From Cristatella mucedo (taxonomy: Eukaryota; Bryozoa; Phylactolaemata; Cristatellidae), in assembly GCA_009760855.2 (NCBI GenBank), contig WPIO01000235.1, positions 107,501 to 167,724 on the forward strand: 60,224 nucleotides of DNA. The letters are read 5' to 3'. Below the pieces are notes generated by a model, which searched no databases, was not told the DNA's origin, and saw only the letters and a list, made by a program, of their open reading frames with translations. Within the stretch, counting starts at the first letter, position 1. The number at the start of each line of letters is the position of its first letter. A program made the position numbers and the translations under genes. Shown piece by piece: positions 12,151 to 23,960 of the stretch.

Positions 12151-15100
12151 GAAGCCGTCTCTTACTATTGCCTGGGCCAAAATCACAATCCACTCCACTG
12201 AATCACGACTCAGCCATGATTTACCTTCTTGTCTTGTGATTGCTCGTAGCATTAAACTTTGCATATATTTCTTAAAGCAACAGTCATTGGCATACGAGTT
12301 ACCATAGAAATTAACTGTAAAGCCTGTGGGTGGCATCCGGCTTAGCTAGTTTTAACAGCCTCATTTATGTAGCAACGGAAGAGCCTTTACGGCTCTCACA
12401 GCCACTTGCAGTGGGGGGGATATAGCATCGTCTATTAAAGGACTTGAAACCGAGACCTGGGTCTTGGAAAGCAAGCACTTAATTCCTGGGCTAAGACCCA
12501 GAGTAATTCGGACTTTAAAACCGGACAAGGCACTGTTATTGTTAATTAAGAAGGCATGGGGTGGCTATTTGCCAGTGGTAATAGCCCAGATTGTTACATG
12601 TAGCTCTCTGCCAGATTCGTGTGTAAGGTACGACAGATTCTTCCACCTCAGCATTGGATGAATTCACAGTGTTTCTCCTTCACTGACCTGATTATGACTG
12701 TGGTATGAGTTCAATTGATAGCATGACACAGTTTAAATTCGGTACAGATCAAATATTGGCACGTCACAGCTTACTTGAGCATGCTGTTTCGTATTATTAA
12801 ACCATATGGGTTTTGGTTTGTAAGAAATAAAAAATAGTTATTGATATCAGGGATATCCGATAATGACAGTATAGGTTACTCCTGTTTTTTTATCATACTA
12901 TAGTAGAGTTGGATTTCTCCTTTGACGTCACTGGTGTCAGCAGTACGAAATTTGGCCTGCGCCTGTTGACTACGCCTAAAGAGAGAATGAGGATTATGTT
13001 TGCACCTGCCATTGGTCACGCGAATAAGTCCACATTCGTTATTAAATATTTCTGCTATCGATAGGGATATCGGTCCTTCCAGCATGCATAATTTTGCTCA
13101 GGAATAATTAGGCTCTTAGCTGACTGAGGGCCACCACGATGAGCGTAGCTCTCGGCGAATATTGTATTTGGTGATAAGTATCTCTAATGGCACGATAATC
13201 GAAACTGTTCCAAAATGGGTGGCATATTATTAATTAGAATTATTGTAGATAGTAGCATCAGCGTCATTCATTCCAATTGATTGCAGTGGATTGTCTGAAA
13301 ATGACCGTGCTCAACGTTTTAACAATATTTTATAATTTAATTTAAAAGAGTGCCACATTTAATGGAAATCAGAGCTTCTGACTTCCCACTCATGGCTGAT
13401 TGGTGTAGGACTAATGAAATTGACATACACCATTGAAATGAATGGTCGTACACTTGATCATCGAACCTCTTGCAAGAGGGCATGCCGATGGTCGGTTGAA
13501 ATTGTGTGTGCACACTGCACAATACTCTATCTAATTGTATTTGGGGCGGCAAACAGACGATATCCTGTCAATTTTCCACGGATGGTATTTCTTGATTAAT
13601 TGCTGCCGATTAAAATTATTAGTCCACTGTTGTAAGTTCATTGTTAGTATATACGGAGTTGAGCTTCAGGCAGTGCAGTTCTGGTCAATTTGATGTGGAT
13701 TTTGTTACAGGCACCGGCTATTTGAGCTTACTACCGTGCACTGCCAGCTTTATCGGTTAAACCATTTAAATAAACACAATAGTTTTAGTTTGCAAGGAAA
13801 TATCAAATTGCAACGAGTATTTGAGTGGTGTGCAACCTATATCTGATAAATTTGGCACGGATATTCAGTGATTTCACCTTCGAACCGAGCCAATGTCATG
13901 AATTGCACGGTATTGTGCATGCAACAATGACTAAAATGATGTGGTTGTACTTTAAAAATAGTGCTTTTTAATATGCTGATTATGGGGCATTTCACAGTGG
14001 ATTTCCGTTGACTCCTGTGTTCGCCCGGCCTATTGCTTTTTTTATTGCCTTGCAATATTTGTGCCCTGCATCAGAATGCACTGAGCAGTTGTAGCGAAAT
14101 TGTGCGGGCACACTAAAAATTGTAAAGCACAGTTCAATCCTAATTAGTGCTATCAGTTGAAGTCTGCTAGTCGTTTTTAGGTGGATTGTGATGGATTGCG
14201 GTTAAGGGTTCAGCCTCAGTAGTCGATTGCACCAGACAGTTGTCAGAGATTGCTTGCCCACAGCCAAGCGACTTTGTATAAGTTTACTTTGTCTTGAGTC
14301 ACGTCTTACGTTAAATTAAAACTATGGCTTCACATTAAGGTTTCGTTGATGGTTTGTAAAGGATTACAGTGGATCGAAGGAATTTGCCCAGGTTATATCA
14401 GGAGATTGCCATGCATCGCCAAAGTGGGGATGCTGAAGTGGCTTTAATTAATGTTGCTGTAATCTTTGGTGGCTGCTTTTGATATTCAATTAAAACGGCC
14501 AATTATTTAAATTATTATATTTAAATTATATTATATTTAATTATATTATATTTAAATTATTATATTATTTAAATTATTATATTAAAACGGCCAAAATTAA
14601 ACTTTACCAATATATTTCTAGTCGTTTTACGGTATGTTGCAATGGATAGTGGTATTTTACAGCATCGCTGCTGCTGGCTGAAGCTCCTTTCGCGAGAAAG
14701 CTAGCCTGAAAGCAAGTGAAATCTCGTGACCACACTTTTTTACAGAGTGTACTCTCGCATGCATTCTACTAAGAGTTTAAATCGCTGTGCTATTGAGTGA
14801 AGTGCTTTGCGGGTGATAGTGATACACACCTGGGCCCCTGCAACCTATTTTAGCGGTCTTTGTGAGAATGCATAAGTGATGCCTAAGTTCGTCTTACACT
14901 TGAAAAATAAACTTGTTTTATTTAAAACTTTCTGATCCTTAGTCAAACAAATTTGAGGTGGATTGGATGTGTTCAATGTGGATTGAGTTGACTGGTGGCG
15001 GATTTCTGTACAGGCCTCTGTCTTTTGAGTTGATTGACATCAGTGTGTGCGTGACAGCATTGCCATGAAAATAATTATGTATATACAATCGAAGGTTTGT

Positions 15101-15259
15101 TCTATTATTAACTCAAAATTTAAGCTTCGCACTACAGCTTTCTGGTCGATCTCTCCTCAAATGGTTTCATATAGCAGCAAATTTTGGATGATTTTGATAA
15201 GTCGTTAAATTCTTTCGGGCATTCCATTTGTGTTGCTCGCACTGAAGCCCAGATGGAGA
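12151..15259. other. Non-coding, AT-rich, diffuse short repeats
   Basis: No gene recognised. The heptamer GTGGATT or near variants recur (around 13286, 13694, 13997, 14182, 14370, 14955 and 14984), which may be a diverged tandem or dispersed repeat. An AT island at 14501-14582 is listed separately. Confidence 0.35.
14491..14595. repeat. AT-only island between two TAAAACGGCCAA copies
   Basis: About 80 bases made only of A and T (TTTAAATTATTATA-type units) lie between direct copies of TAAAACGGCCAA at 14491 and 14583. It may be a low-complexity expansion inside a duplicated segment. Confidence 0.8.
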
Positions 15260-15490
15260 TGATAGAAATACGGGGCTATTCTTATCCCAGTTAGAGAGAG
15301 GGCTGTAGATAGGGTAAGTCCGAGTGTTTGTCTTGGTGATAACCAGCGAGGAGCCTGATAAAAAGAATTAATATGCTGTGTAGCAGCAAAGTGCCCGAGC
15401 AATTTGGGGCATTGCGACTTGATCTAGCTCAAGCCAACAGACTTAATGCGCTATGTAGCGATTGTTAGGGACGTAGCTCACACGATGTAG
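15260..15490. repeat. Dispersed repeat, copy 2 (partner near 11.54-11.78 kb)
   Basis: Same block order as the copy at 11540-11780, with the shared string GCGAGG(A/G)(A/G)CCTGATA as anchor. The two copies are strongly diverged. Confidence 0.45.
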
Positions 15491-18180
15491 GCGTGGCGAC
15501 CTACTTATTGCACACCGGCACTTCGGGCTGCACGATTCACTTTAGCAGAGGTTAAGCACGCCTGACTGCCACCACAGCGTTCGGAATCACTCAAGCAATC
15601 GTTCCAGCTTAGTTTGCTGTAGGTATACACTCTCTAGCTCTCATTGGTCAGTGCAGCGTAATCTCCAAAGTTAAACACGAGTCTGGACGCCTCGACATTA
15701 TTGCCTTATTTGCCAGTCAGCTGAGCTTCGTCGTCTGCACAGTCAGCTGGGCACATGCATTGCGCAAGCAAGTTATCATCGAAGCCAGTATTTCCGTGAA
15801 GCCCAAAGGCCACATATTTTTCTACATATTTTGAGCACTGAAGTATTGCATTTCCGTCACATTATTCTTTATTCCTGTTTACTTACCGCCTGAGTAATAA
15901 CTGCGGCTGGTTGAACTCAGTTGTCTCAAGAATGAGCTGAGAGTTAGCAGTACCCAGAAACGAAGAAATCGAAAGTTTCCTGAGAAACATGTCCTCGGAT
16001 GCATCGTACCAGTCTTCTTCAATTTTGACGACGAATACTAAGCCTTGCAATGGCACGTGCAACTTTTTTGAGCCACGTCCGGCTCCCGAAAGCCAGTCGA
16101 AAAGTGGAGCATAGAACGCTGCCTGGTCAAAGCATGTGCAGCATAGCTCGGATTCCATGCATCGCAAGAGTGTCTGTTTACATTTACACGTACTTAAACT
16201 CGTCAGTAAACATAGTCACGGAATACATTATGAGTGTATTTGTTTCTGTAAAAATAGCTTGAGGTCAGAACGGTTGGTCTAAGTGCAATGCTGCCAGCTT
16301 CTGCACGCCCCCTTCATCCGAGTTCGTATGAGGCTGTGGCTATGCTGCTCGGGCCCACATATGTTTCCTCAGCGGCAGTAACCGTCGTGGAAACACCTCC
16401 GAAACGCTTGGAGACAAGAGAGATTGAGCGAGGGAGAGAGAGATAGAGAGACAGAGACAGAGACAGAGGGTGAACGAGTGGATAGCGTGCCTACAGGCCG
16501 AAGCACAATCAGAAAGTGGGTAGCTGCAGGACTAGTGGTAAACACGATCACAGCTGACCTGCCACAACTAAATTGGCCTTTTAAGCCGATACAGCCCTTC
16601 TGCAATGCCTAACGAGCTTTTACGCTGCAGGCCCATTTGCAGTGAGGAGTGGTATGGGACCGGTTGGGGCGAAACATCATTGTAGGCGTTGCCACCCCCG
16701 CAAATGTGCTAGAATACCTTTAAAAGAAGCTCATTACTGGATTAAGGAATAATTAGAAGTCACAGATCTGACAAAAGCTTATTGGAGTCGTATTTGGTAC
16801 GCTATTTCAATCGTCAGCTGCGACGAAGCTGATGCAGAGGATCGCTACAGCAAACATCTAGAAATCTTATCAGGAGGGAGTAGGAGCAGTGGAAGTAATA
16901 GCTAGTAACCCATAGAGAGGGTTGGGTACATAGCCCAACGTTTAAGAGGCTATCTGTCAGTAGTAAATTGACACTAAGAAACTGCAGTGATTTATAATAC
17001 TAATTGTTTTATAAAAATCCATAAATTTTTTAATTAAATTCTGTGGGTGCTAGTTTGTATCAATATCCCTAAAATTTTGTTTCAGTTCCCTGCAGCTGGA
17101 TGCACCCACCCAGGTTCAACAGACGCGATAGCAAATAGCATCGTCATCAAATTGCTTGAATTCAGCCCGGTGCCCCGTGAAATGCAGTTGTTATTGCTGT
17201 GGTCAGCTTGATTCTAAATTGGCAATTAACACGCAAAACAAGTTAATCGATGATTTAAAATCAGATGATGGTATGTGCCTTGATTAGCTTGTCTTGCTGT
17301 TTGTTTCAGCTTCCTGGCTGGTGGGGGGCGTGCCGAGCACTAAGCTGGCTTCAGGCTCAGGCAATCAGCCTGACGGACATATACTACCCTACTGCCGAGC
17401 TCAGAATAATGCCGGTAATGAGCTGAACAACGTGCAGCTGCTATTCGTATGATTCTTCTGGGAACCTCTGCTTAGTAAATACTTTGTATGGCCTATCTCC
17501 AGTCTGTGGTACTTGGGAAGTGGTGGGAGGTGACCAAGCAGCACCTATATGTAGTTGTAGAAACTAACTGTAACTGTAGAAACCGAACAGCAGGGGAACC
17601 AACTGTCATCTACCAAAGCCAACGTGACTCTAGCTGATGGTATGACTATTCAATGGAGTTGCAAGGCGAATGGTTTCCGATTATTTCCTGTCGTAGTGCT
17701 ATGCAAAATGACTGGTGACATTCTTATAATTATTTTTCATGGTTAAGTGCCGATGCCTTTGATCAAAGGTCACAGTAAACTGCCCAAAAGCATGCACTTA
17801 ATATTCATATTCTGTCAGCAGTTCTATATAATGCCTAACGTCACTAAAAATTACACTCGTGATCTCCAAATGACTTCCATTACCTATTATATTGCCGAAG
17901 TACAGGCCGTGAAAGGCTCCTCTACAGGAAATGATGCTGGCAGCTGGCAGAGATGGAAAAATGAAAACCGACGCTTGGCCTGTTTGCCAAAGTAGCCTAG
18001 GCGTTTTTGCTGAGAGTGATTAGTAGCAAGCGATCTCGTGATCACTTGGGATATCTGCCCTATGACCTTGTCATGTGACCATTGACCATCTCGGATAATT
18101 GTTCGGTCTCGTTAACTGTTAGTGCTCCCTTGCACGTGCGGGGTAATGTTAAACTTATGTAGCGACACGACCTAAAAAGC
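15491..18180. other. Non-coding, nothing firm
   Basis: No gene recognised. It contains a short purine-rich GAGA/GACAGA tract (about 16432-16468). Frames at 15883-16262 and 17747-17995 lack motifs and splice support. Confidence 0.35.
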
Positions 18181-18189
18181 AATAACGTA

Positions 18190-20215
18190 ATTTTTTTTAA
18201 TTCTGTCTGTGATGCAGGTATTCTTGATCTGCACCCAAAATTGACCGACGGCCTCGAAACACTCACTGAAACAGTGAACATGATACTTAGGAGTGCTCTT
18301 GACGAGCTTGCTTCCGCTCATACTTTTCGCCTACAGAGTCGCTAAAAATCCTTTCGAATTATTTTTTCTCAAAAGATGCTGCGTATTAAGCTCAGGCTTG
18401 AACGTCGTTTTTAAGGAGTCGGGGTCTGATGCAGATCTAGTAAATTTCAAAGCCTTCCTTCGAGTTTAAACCCCAAGGCTTAAAAAATAGGGTTTTTTCT
18501 CACTCAAAAACTGAAATCCTCCCAGTCAGACACACAACCGATTTATGAGACAACAAGCTATTTACTGGGTAATGCTGAGATGTCTGACTCCCCAAATACT
18601 AACAGCTCAACCGAAAAGCTCTCAGAAATGCTTAATGAAAGGTTTCGCACATTCGTGCCTCTATACAACCTCCTTCGAGTAAATCAATTACTGAATGGCA
18701 AACCTGTGATTTTTCTGAAAAGATTTTTTGAGGTTTCTGCGTCCGATGTGGCTATCTTAATAAGGTCTAGTAAATACAGCATGTCTTATTAAGACCCTGT
18801 GCAATCATCCGTGTTGTCTTCACTGCAGACCAAATTAGCCTAGCCATGACCGAGATTTATAATGCTTCTCTGGAAAAATGCGTAGCAAAAAAGTCTTTCA
18901 AATCGGCAATCGTTCGATCCATACTTAAAAAGTCTGGATTAGAAACAGAGGTCCTTGCAAACTATAGTATGCAGTCTCCCCTCTTCCTTTTTCGTCAAAG
19001 ATTCTTGAAACAATTGTCGCTACGCCGCTGCTAGGGCATCTGGAAAAAAGTGAAATGTCAGCCACGTTTCTATCGCTATTCAAGAGGCAGCACATTCTAC
19101 TGAAATTGCTCTCCTCAGAGTGTTGACAATGACAGTATATGTTGCCACGATGACGGGAATGTCACGTACCCTAGTTCTTCTAGATCGATCAGTCACCTTT
19201 GATATAATTGATCACGATGTAGCACTTGAACGATAGAGAATCACGCTCGTTCTAGCAGATGAGGCTCTGGCGTGGTTAAAATCGTACTTGTTTGATTGTG
19301 TTCAGTCCGTGTCGTGTGGGGGTCACGTCTCACCCACGAGACCAGTCACCTATACAGTCTCTCAGTGGTCCGAGGGCAGACCCTTGAGAGACTTCATAGG
19401 TGACCGGTGTCATTACTGTTCTTTATTTATGCCGAACCACTGGGATAGGTGGTAAAGGCCCATGGAATAGGATATCACTTTTATGCTTACGATAATCAGT
19501 CGTATTTGTCATTTAAACTGGACTGTGGGCTACTACTGCTGGCCATGCAAGTGCCTTGTAAGGCTCTGTATAGTGAATGCCTGCCACGGCTACCAGCCCC
19601 CGAGACTGCGGTTCGCGGGGAAATGTGGCTTATGACCTGGATGCGATACTGATAGCTGTACTACCAGTACAGCAAAGGTTACAGCTATCAACTGCCAATG
19701 CCACTGCGACTGCACTGGAGCGGCTGATAGGGCTGCCACACACTACGGCCACCCACCTAGGCTAAGCATCATACCACCTGCTTTCTGGAATATATCTGTT
19801 TACCTATACCTTGCACAAACCTTAAAACTATTGAAGACCGTTCCTTTAATTCCTTTGCTTCCAAAGCCTGGAACTCAATCCCAACCTCCCTCACGGCATC
19901 TCTTGACTTGACCACACTTAAAAAAGAAACCTAAAGCGTCTATGTATCACAGCATTCAATAAGTCCCCGTGACTTATCCTTTACTTGTTTATGCGTGCTA
20001 AAACTGTCGCATGCTGCCACTAACCACAATTGCATGCTGGCCCTGTGCATGTTACCCCTAACCACGTTTTTTATGCTGTTCATCAAGCATGATACCACTC
20101 ACCACTCGATCGATTTCCTTTGCTGCAAATGTAAAGCGCCTAGAAAGAGGTTGATTTCTTTGAGGGTGCTTTATTAGGTGTATTCTTATTGTTATTATTA
20201 TTAGGCTGTTCAATA
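18190..20215 (+). mobile_element. CR1/L2-like LINE, most of ORF2 reverse transcriptase, decayed
   Basis: This is the longest LINE in the window. Broken frames on the plus strand give, in order: a linker-like stretch before the RT (18220-18345, LHPKLTDGLETLTE); fingers/palm motifs EIYNASLEKCV, KSFKSAIVRSILKKSGL and EVLANY (18850-18966); HSTEIALLRV near 19090; LDRSVTFDIIDHDVALER near 19183-19234; AWLKSYLFD near 19273; RPVTYTVSQ near 19343; FYAYDNQSYLSF near 19480 (catalytic ADD altered); and the C-terminal FNSFASKAWNSIPTSL near 19840-19890. The 3' end is the shared tail (AAATGTAAAGCGCCTAGA) and an ATT repeat near 20185-20205. Many stops and frameshifts make it inactive. Confidence 0.85.
19341..19408. 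repeat. Long quasi-palindrome inside the LINE RT
   Basis: The left arm 19341-19364 (ACCAGTCACCTATACAGTCT...) and right arm 19385-19408 are reverse complements at about 21 of 24 positions, and the inner bases (GGTC...GACC) also pair. It sits where the RT should read directly from the VSQGS motif into a conserved GPLLF-type motif, so extra sequence has been inserted by inverted copying. Confidence 0.75.
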
Positions 20216-20653
20216 AAGTTTGAAAACTACTGGACATCAGACCTTTTGACCTACTGAACAAACTGTATTATATGAATAGTGCTCTTAACCACCAGGCACA
20301 AATGGCCACGTTTTAGGCTGTTGAACCAAACTAACTGAGTGCGGGAAGTGGGGCACAGATCAATACGGCTAAGGCAGATGTGATGCAGAATGTTAATGAA
20401 CCGAGGAGCCGGGCCGCACGGCCACCAGGGCCCGCTTAGAAATAGCTGCTCGAAGTGAGTTTCAGCCAGAGTATATCAAGGTCGCGGTACAGCAATGAGT
20501 AGTTGTACCATAATAAATACAACGAGCAATTGAGTTTAGTGTGGTTAAGCGTCTTCAGGAGCTTCTCAACTTCAAACGAGAAACAAAATTTGGCATCAAG
20601 ATGTGTGAGCCAGAAAAACCTTATTTCAATTACGAGGCGGGAATAGTCTATGC
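20216..20653. other. Non-coding, nothing firm
   Basis: Directly after the LINE tail, TTAGGCTGTTCAAT (near 20202) and TTAGGCTGTTGAAC (near 20315) occur as direct repeats about 113 bases apart. They are loosely reminiscent of mariner ends, but no inverted partner or transposase was found. Confidence 0.3.
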
Positions 20654-20838
20654 CAGTAGTCATCAACCTTCCTAATGCTACGACCCTTTAATACAGTTCC
20701 TCATGCTGTGGCGACAAAACTTTAGAATTACTGTGTGGAAAATGTGAAAATGCATATTTTCCGATGGTCTTAGGTGACCCCTATGAATCGCTCACTCTAC
20801 CCCCGAAGGGATCGCTGCCCATTGCTTGAGATCCACTG
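20654..20838. mobile_element. hAT (Charlie/SPIN-like) non-autonomous element
   Basis: The left end reads CAGTAGTCATCAACC. The right end, read as reverse complement, is CAGTGGATCTCAAGC, giving imperfect terminal inverted repeats of the hAT CAGNGGTTCTCAACC type. Just inside are CTAATGCTACGACCCTTTAA and CAGTTCCTCATGCTGTGG, and near the right end GGTCTTAGGTGACCCC. From memory this closely resembles the short hAT-Charlie/SPIN family known from vertebrates, but I cannot align it here. Flanks share TCTA (GTCTATGC on the left, ATCTAGTA on the right), consistent with a decayed 8-bp hAT target-site duplication. There is no transposase. Confidence 0.75.
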
Positions 20839-21889
20839 ATCTAGTACACGGCCAACGGGAGTTAAATTTAGATCAGGTTGCGTATTGCTGCTGCAGTTTA
20901 GATTACGAATAATAGAAGGCCTTGCTCGACAGAATAAAACAGTGTGTATGAGTGATTCTTTTTACAATACTAACCATGATACAAAATCGTTAGTATCACA
21001 CAGAGTAAGTGAAATTTCGCGCAAAACCTATTAGCACTTCAGCCAAACATAACAAGGTCTTTTTGAGGTACACCTATCTTTGCCAACCGGTGGGTTCTTT
21101 GTTTAACTGCAACCCTCCACGATACACATTTCCTTTGTCATCTATGAGCGATTAATGGTGCAGGTCTTTTCGAAGTATTGAGGAATTAATCTCAACGGAG
21201 TTAAGGTCACAAGAGATGTCTATATGAATTTCATCATTGAATCATGCAGTCTTTTCTAAACCCGGCCAATTGTCATGAAAATGCAGTATACAAATATTTC
21301 GAGAAGAAAGAAGGAAAAGTTAAAAATACAACGAAGGAAACTTCCAGCTTCATGTCTTGTTGTATTTTTTCCACTTGTGTCCACAGCCAGTAGCTCTGAA
21401 ATACTTTATAAAATATTTTGTTTAGCCCGTCACTGATAGCATTAGCAGCATCCATTATTGCATTACACCGTTTTGCAAGAGTCACATTTGACAAGAATGG
21501 CCAAGATCTTCTTCGGTTATTCCCACTTCGGAGTTACTCTTGAAAAAACTAGTACGTGCTCGTTATAGTTCCGAAAAATGTGATGGCATCGGAATCTTGA
21601 CTAGCAGAGAGAACGCCTGCCGTGTTAAAGCTGTGGATATAAATTTTGAAAAAATTGCCATCTGAATTCTGGACAGCAGTTTTATCATTTCGACGCTAGA
21701 TAAACAGTCAGACATGACTGCTGCGCTATCGTCGCGCGGCTAGTTAAGTAAGCCTAGCTTATGTGGGCCAGTTGTGTGTCGGCGCTCATCGACGGCTTGC
21801 TAGCTCGCCCTTGATGTGGCATAGTAGGCCGTGCCTGCCCTTGGTGCGAAATAGCAAACTTGTGGCAGGCAGACTAGGACTTGCGGACG
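20839..21889. other. Non-coding, nothing recognised
   Basis: No motif, splice-bounded frame or repeat partner could be supported. Confidence 0.35.
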
Positions 21890-22930
21890 GCTTAAGGTGA
21901 CGCTATGACGCCTTGCTTACATTCGCTAATTTTCAGTCATTTGCAGTGGCTCTCTGAATGGAACGCTCATCTGGTCTAGATGGACGGGAGCGAGTTTGCT
22001 ATGCTTACGATGACCGCACAACAACAGGTGTAACACCTTATATATCTATGGCAGTGATGTCCGCCGTAACTTGCACTTTACTTCCGTTTTTTGCTAGCAG
22101 CTGAATAAATGAAGTAAATACACTTCAGAAATATAGTGAACCAGTGCGTGGGAATTTTTCGATCACACATGGAATCGATATACATTTAAATGCGACCTTG
22201 TCCCAGAGGTCAATTGCCCCGATCTAGTGTTTCCGGTCCACGATACAGGCTATGCCGGCTTAGCACTGTGCTGATACGGTTATTCACCCCGTTTACTGCG
22301 TTTGTCGTTTATCGACTTCAGCTCCGATGTAGCCTTGAGATGTGAAGAGTGTCCCAATGAATTAAAGATCACGTTAAGGTAGGCGGACACGTAAACAGAA
22401 GACCAATGCTTTGGTTTCGGTTTCTCTTTACTAGCTGTTCTGAACTAAGAGACTGCCGAAGCTCCAGCAGCTCGACGGACAGAGACCCACCCATGGCCAC
22501 GCTCTAATAAAGACCGAGAAAGAGTCGAAACCGTCGACAACCGCGGCTTGTGGGATGCCCTCGCTGTGAGCGCCTCGAGTACCTAAAATACCAATTGGAC
22601 CACTGCTGCAGAGTCCAGTACCCTTGCCTTAACTAGAGATTATGAATTATCTGGAACTTCATGCTTAAAATACAAGAGCCACTGGTATTTTCATGCAGCG
22701 CTTTCGTAATCTGACCCGATTTATAACTCACCTTTTAGCAGGAAGTTGTGATGCAGGGAGATCGGTGGTCAGTAAGCAGGTCTTGCTATCATTTTCTGTT
22801 GAAACCGTGACCGAGTAACGAGTACGGGGCTGTCGATTCGTCAACTCTGCTTGCCGCTGGCGCAAGGGCTTTGATAAGCTGGTCTCGCGGTATCACATTC
22901 CTCTGCTTAAAGACCGTTGGCGACAGAAGC
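21890..22930 (+). repeat. Diverged dispersed repeat, copy 2 (partner at 8.9-9.5 kb)
   Basis: Blocks match copy 1 in order: TTTTCAGTCATTTGCAGTGG near 21931; GGTCTAGATGG near 21974; GCCTCGAGTACCTAAAATAC near 22571; AATCTGACCCGATTTATAAC near 22709; CAGGAAGTTGTGATGCAGG near 22739; CTTTGATAAGCTGGTCTC near 22869. The copy is interrupted or expanded in the middle relative to copy 1. It lies 0.8 kb upstream of the first LRR coding exon. Confidence 0.65.
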
Positions 22931-23729
22931 TTATGTCCTGCAGACCCTAGGCTGTATAGCTCACTTCGAAAACTCACTAGCTCAATTGTTGTCATGACTC
23001 AGCTTTGCTTCCTACTTCTTCTTTGTTTTGTGAGATAAAGTATGATGACTACCGAACGTGCATCGAATGCTGCTTAGGCTTCGAATGCACTATCCATAAC
23101 CTACCTTCGTAACATTCAATTTCACTTTTTGGTTTTGTCGACTTACTAGCTGAGCTAAATTACACTAAATTACGGAGTCACTCTGGTTTTGGGACGATGC
23201 ACATGTTCTATATTCTTGCATCAAACGTTAGGCCAACCGATTAAGAAAACTTGGTTGAGATTTTGTATAGCAATTTCGTGTCTCGAAAAGCTGTAACCAT
23301 GTAATCAGGGCCACATTCGTCAGTTGCATTCCTGGTTAATGAACTAGATATGCAGCCGCAGGCACGGATGCATAGAAAGGCTGCATGGAAGAAAAAGAAG
23401 CAGTTAGTTGGTTGAACTTTATAAGGCAGTGACAGCCATTATTACTTGGAAGCCGTTTCTGCCAGCTCTTTTTTACTGAGAGCCATGAAGAGCAATGACG
23501 AGGCATGCTAGGATGCGAATCTGTGCTGTATGGCTGTGTGCATAGGCGCCTCTGCTTGTCATTGTAGCCCTTCAATGAGACTTTGGAAACATGTTTTGCC
23601 GTCAGTTTAGCCTGACATTTACGTGTTGTCACTGTTAATGACAGCGCAAATTGATACAAGCCTAGTATTTTAGCTAATGGTAAGCTATCTTGTCATTTGT
23701 TATGACATTTCAGCAGCAATCTTATAGAT
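22931..23729 (+). other. Upstream region / possible 5' UTR of the LRR gene
   Basis: No separate gene is seen. A plausible 3' splice site (TTATGACATTTCAG ending at 23713) lies 17 bases before the ATG, so the coding exon may be preceded by a non-coding 5' exon upstream. No TATA box or other core promoter can be asserted. Confidence 0.35.
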
Positions 23730-23960
23730 ATGGACACTAATTTTGTGCAGCATGAGAAGGTTGATCTATCTTCTAAGAACATTGAAAGAATTTCAGATTC
23801 TGTGCTGGTGATTTCCACCTCAGTTATATCACTCGATTTAAGTGGGAACAGCAGAATTGCTTGGACTGCGGATCTAGAGAAGTTTCAAAATGTCAGGCGA
23901 CTGTTTCTTCGAAACTGTGGGTTGTCAGAGCTGCCGGAGGCCGTAATCTCTCTTACAAAA
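23730..23960 (+). CDS. LRR protein, first coding exon
   Basis: A 77-codon exon begins MDTNFVQHEKVDLSSKNIER and ends ELPEAVISLTK at a consensus donor (AAAA|GTAAGTG) after a complete codon, so the intron is phase 0. After a ~10-residue leader there is no signal peptide or membrane segment, which suggests a cytoplasmic protein (inference). LRR-type segments are: VDLSSKNIERISDSV (residues 11-25), VISLDLSGNSRIAW (32-45) and VRRLFLRNCGLSELPEAV (55-72). A possible acceptor at 23713 places the ATG 17 bases into the exon; an ATG further upstream in a preceding exon cannot be excluded. The exon joins in frame to the array exons (LTK|LEELDIS). The 23-24-residue repeat length fits SHOC2/ROCO/plant-type LRRs, not the 28-residue ribonuclease-inhibitor type. 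No effector domain is seen, so function is unknown. Confidence 0.8.

Noticed and set aside
15655-15700. Short 5S-rRNA-like string (AATCTCCAAAGTTAAACAC)
   Set aside because: Only about 20 bases resemble the 5S internal region; the rest of the gene is absent.
23336-23659. Minus-strand 107-codon frame upstream of the LRR gene
   Set aside because: No motif, no splice support and no repeat partner; likely a chance frame.
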